From positions 1 to 33,037 of the forward strand of contig CAJQNK010000275.1 in NCBI GenBank assembly GCA_905479655.1: a stretch of 33,037 nucleotides of DNA. Reading direction: 5' to 3'. A model generated the notes under the pieces. The model saw nothing but the letters and a program-made list of their open reading frames with translations, did not search any database and was not told the DNA's origin. The position numbers were made by a program, and so were the translations under genes. This document shows positions 31,816 to 33,037 of the stretch, piece after piece. Every line of letters starts with the position of its first letter. Within the stretch, counting starts at the first letter, position 1. Source of the stretch: an uncultured bacterium (GTDB lineage: Bacteria > Acidobacteriota > Thermoanaerobaculia > Multivoradales > JAHEKO01).

Positions 31816-32400
31816 ATGCCCCTCCCGGAGCGCAGGATGCTCGAGCGTGTCGTCGCCGGAGATCCGGAGGCGGCGACGTGGCTTTGGGAGACGTTCTCGG
31901 CCCGGCTGCTGAGGCGCCTGCGCCGCCGCTACGGCGACCTGGATGCCGAGGAGCTCCTCGGAGACGCCTACCTGTTCTATCTCCGGGACGACGCCGCGAT
32001 CCTCCGGCGGGCCCTCGACCGCATCGACCCCGGTCGGACGACCGCGGCTCGCATCGAGAGCTGGCTCTGGGACCAGGCGTGCGGGCTCGCGACCAACCGC
32101 CGTCGCTCGGCAGCCCATCAGAGGGTCGTGCCGCTGCTGCCGCGGTCGCGTCCCGCCCGCGAGGCCGGTCCCGAGCGTCGAATCGTCGCCCGCGATACGG
32201 TGAAGCAGCTCGATCGCTGCCTCGAGTCCAGCGGCGGGAGGCTCTACCTCTACTTCAAGCTGCGCTACGTCGACGGACTGAGACCCGCCGAGATCGTGCA
32301 GGCCACCGGTTGGTCGCGGAAGGTCACCTACAAGCTCAAGCAGTCGCTCGACGAGGCAGTGGATCGCTGCGCCGAGGCGCTCGGCCTCGAGGTCCGATGA
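31816..32400 (+). CDS. ECF-type RNA polymerase sigma factor
   Basis: A 194-residue sigma-70-like protein. Region 2 is at about 8-100 (MLERVVAGDPEAATWLWETFSARLLRRLRR, DAEELLGDAYLFYLRDD, WLWDQACGLATNRRR), and region 4 at about 140-185 as a helix-turn-helix (LYLYFKLRYVDGLRPAEIVQATGWSRKVTYKLKQSLDEAV). Region 3 is missing, as in ECF factors. A longer reading frame exists upstream, but ATG 31816 begins right at the first region 2 helix. The stop overlaps the next gene as ATGA. ECF genes are often followed by an anti-sigma factor; the next product is a lipoprotein-like protein with no visible zinc motif, so it may or may not control this factor. Confidence 0.82.
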   Translation: MPLPERRMLERVVAGDPEAATWLWETFSARLLRRLRRRYGDLDAEELLGDAYLFYLRDDAAILRRALDRIDPGRTTAARIESWLWDQACGLATNRRRSAAHQRVVPLLPRSRPAREAGPERRIVARDTVKQLDRCLESSGGRLYLYFKLRYVDGLRPAEIVQATGWSRKVTYKLKQSLDEAVDRCAEALGLEVR

Positions 32401-33037
32401 GCCGGCGCGGGAAGAGCCCCGGAACCCCCGGGGACCGAGGTCCTCTGGCGCCGGCCCTGACGGCCGCCGTCCTGCTGGCCCTGGCCTGCTCGCCGCGCCC
32501 TCCGGCGACGGACGACTCCTTCGAGGTCACGCCCCGGGGGCATGCGGAGGTGGTCGTCGGAGCCGACGGCGCCCTGACGCCCCTGGCGATCGGGCGCGAG
32601 GAGCCCCTCGGGCTGTGCCTGCGGACGGGTCCGTCCGTCGACACGAGCCAGTGGCGGGCCCGTCTCTGGTTCGAGGGGTCCGAGCGGAGGCCCTCGGGGG
32701 CGGAGTCGCCCGTGGCCCGGATGCAGACCACGGTGTGTTTCGCCCGGCCGGTGTCCGAGGTGGCGGCCGGCCCCGCGCTGAATCTCTGCGGCGAGGTCGA
32801 GGACACCTTCGACGGCCGGAGGGTCGATCTGGGTTGCCGCTTCTTTCGATTCGACCCGGACGCCCGAGCCCGGGCTCGCTTCGTCGCGAGCCTGGGAGAG
32901 ATCCTGAGCTCCCCCCTCGAGGAGGGAGGGATCGCGGCCCGGGTGGCGGCTCTCGATCGAGTGGCGGAGCGCGTGGGCTCGGCCTACCCGCTGCTGCGCG
33001 TCCGCCTCGAGCTCGTGGTCGTCTACTTCCTGCGCCG
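32397..33037 (+). CDS. Putative lipoprotein of unknown function, C-terminus beyond window
   Basis: The frame opens with ATG 32397, overlapping the sigma-factor stop by four bases, and runs open to the window end (213 residues seen). A hydrophobic signal ends in a lipobox, LLALAC, with the acylated cysteine at residue 31, followed by SPRPPATDD. The rest is soluble, with GHAEVVVGADGALTPLAIGREEPLGLCLRTG and paired cysteines (LNLCGEVEDTFDGRRVDLGCRFF), but no domain I recognise. A hydrophobic or helical part (VGSAYPLLRVRLELVVVYFL) begins at the cut. Translational coupling to an ECF sigma factor suggests a role in its signalling or a regulon member; that is inference. Confidence 0.7.
   Translation, partial: MSRRGKSPGTPGDRGPLAPALTAAVLLALACSPRPPATDDSFEVTPRGHAEVVVGADGALTPLAIGREEPLGLCLRTGPSVDTSQWRARLWFEGSERRPSGAESPVARMQTTVCFARPVSEVAAGPALNLCGEVEDTFDGRRVDLGCRFFRFDPDARARARFVASLGEILSSPLEEGGIAARVAALDRVAERVGSAYPLLRVRLELVVVYFLR

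Overview
The window is very GC-rich bacterial chromosome from a Gram-negative organism. ADP-heptose genes, an LPS heptosyltransferase, an outer-membrane porin and a lipoprotein imply an outer membrane. The large VWFA protein belongs to a family best known from Acidobacteriota, and the style (dense short operons, GC-rich codons, nuo cluster without E/F/G) fits that phylum, perhaps a Thermoanaerobaculia-like lineage. The phylum is an inference; no rRNA or other marker is present.

Layout. (1) 1-5804, minus strand: the respiratory complex I operon nuoA-B-C-D-H-I-J-K-L, read right to left and leaving the window inside nuoL. It has no nuoE, nuoF or nuoG, and starts at a consensus-like promoter next to the stop codon of a MidA/NDUFAF7-type methyltransferase gene. 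(2) 6989-9527, plus: a three-gene LPS-heptose operon (rfaE1, rfaE2, glycosyltransferase family 9) with overlapping reading frames. (3) 9606-11321, plus: a PilB/GspE ATPase. (4) 11318-19608: housekeeping genes (corrinoid adenosyltransferase, a PabB-PabC fusion, a small membrane protein, PPK2, phosphoglycerate mutase GpmI, an ABC-F ATPase broken by a frameshift). Their intergenic spaces hold small CTAG-bounded inverted-repeat elements of two types and a fragment of a group II intron. (5) 19609-21447, plus: a large SLC13-type carrier with RCK_C-like domains. (6) 21448-27618, plus: a structured leader with a possible sigma-54 promoter, then a TAXI-TRAP import cassette: binding protein, fused permease carrying an extra lipoyl-like domain, universal stress protein, 385-aa outer-membrane porin and a secreted coiled-coil protein. 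(7) 27746-33037: a VWFA-related secreted protein with a possible GWxTD-like N-terminus, a divergent arylsulfotransferase-like secreted protein, an ECF-type sigma factor and a translationally coupled lipoprotein cut by the window end.

How parts work together. Complex I and a putative NuoD arginine methyltransferase sit head to tail, suggesting an assembly link known from mitochondria. RfaE1, RfaE2 and the heptosyltransferase form a route from heptose phosphate to LPS core. The TRAP cassette encodes a plausible path from outer-membrane pore through periplasmic binding protein to inner-membrane symporter, with a cytoplasmic USP as likely regulator. The elements between 11.3 and 19.6 kb are the clearest undescribed feature: one family is seen as an about 199-bp form, an about 60-bp deletion form, a diverged copy filling a divergent promoter region, and parts joined to a group II intron remnant. 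No CRISPR array, tRNA, rRNA or prophage was seen.
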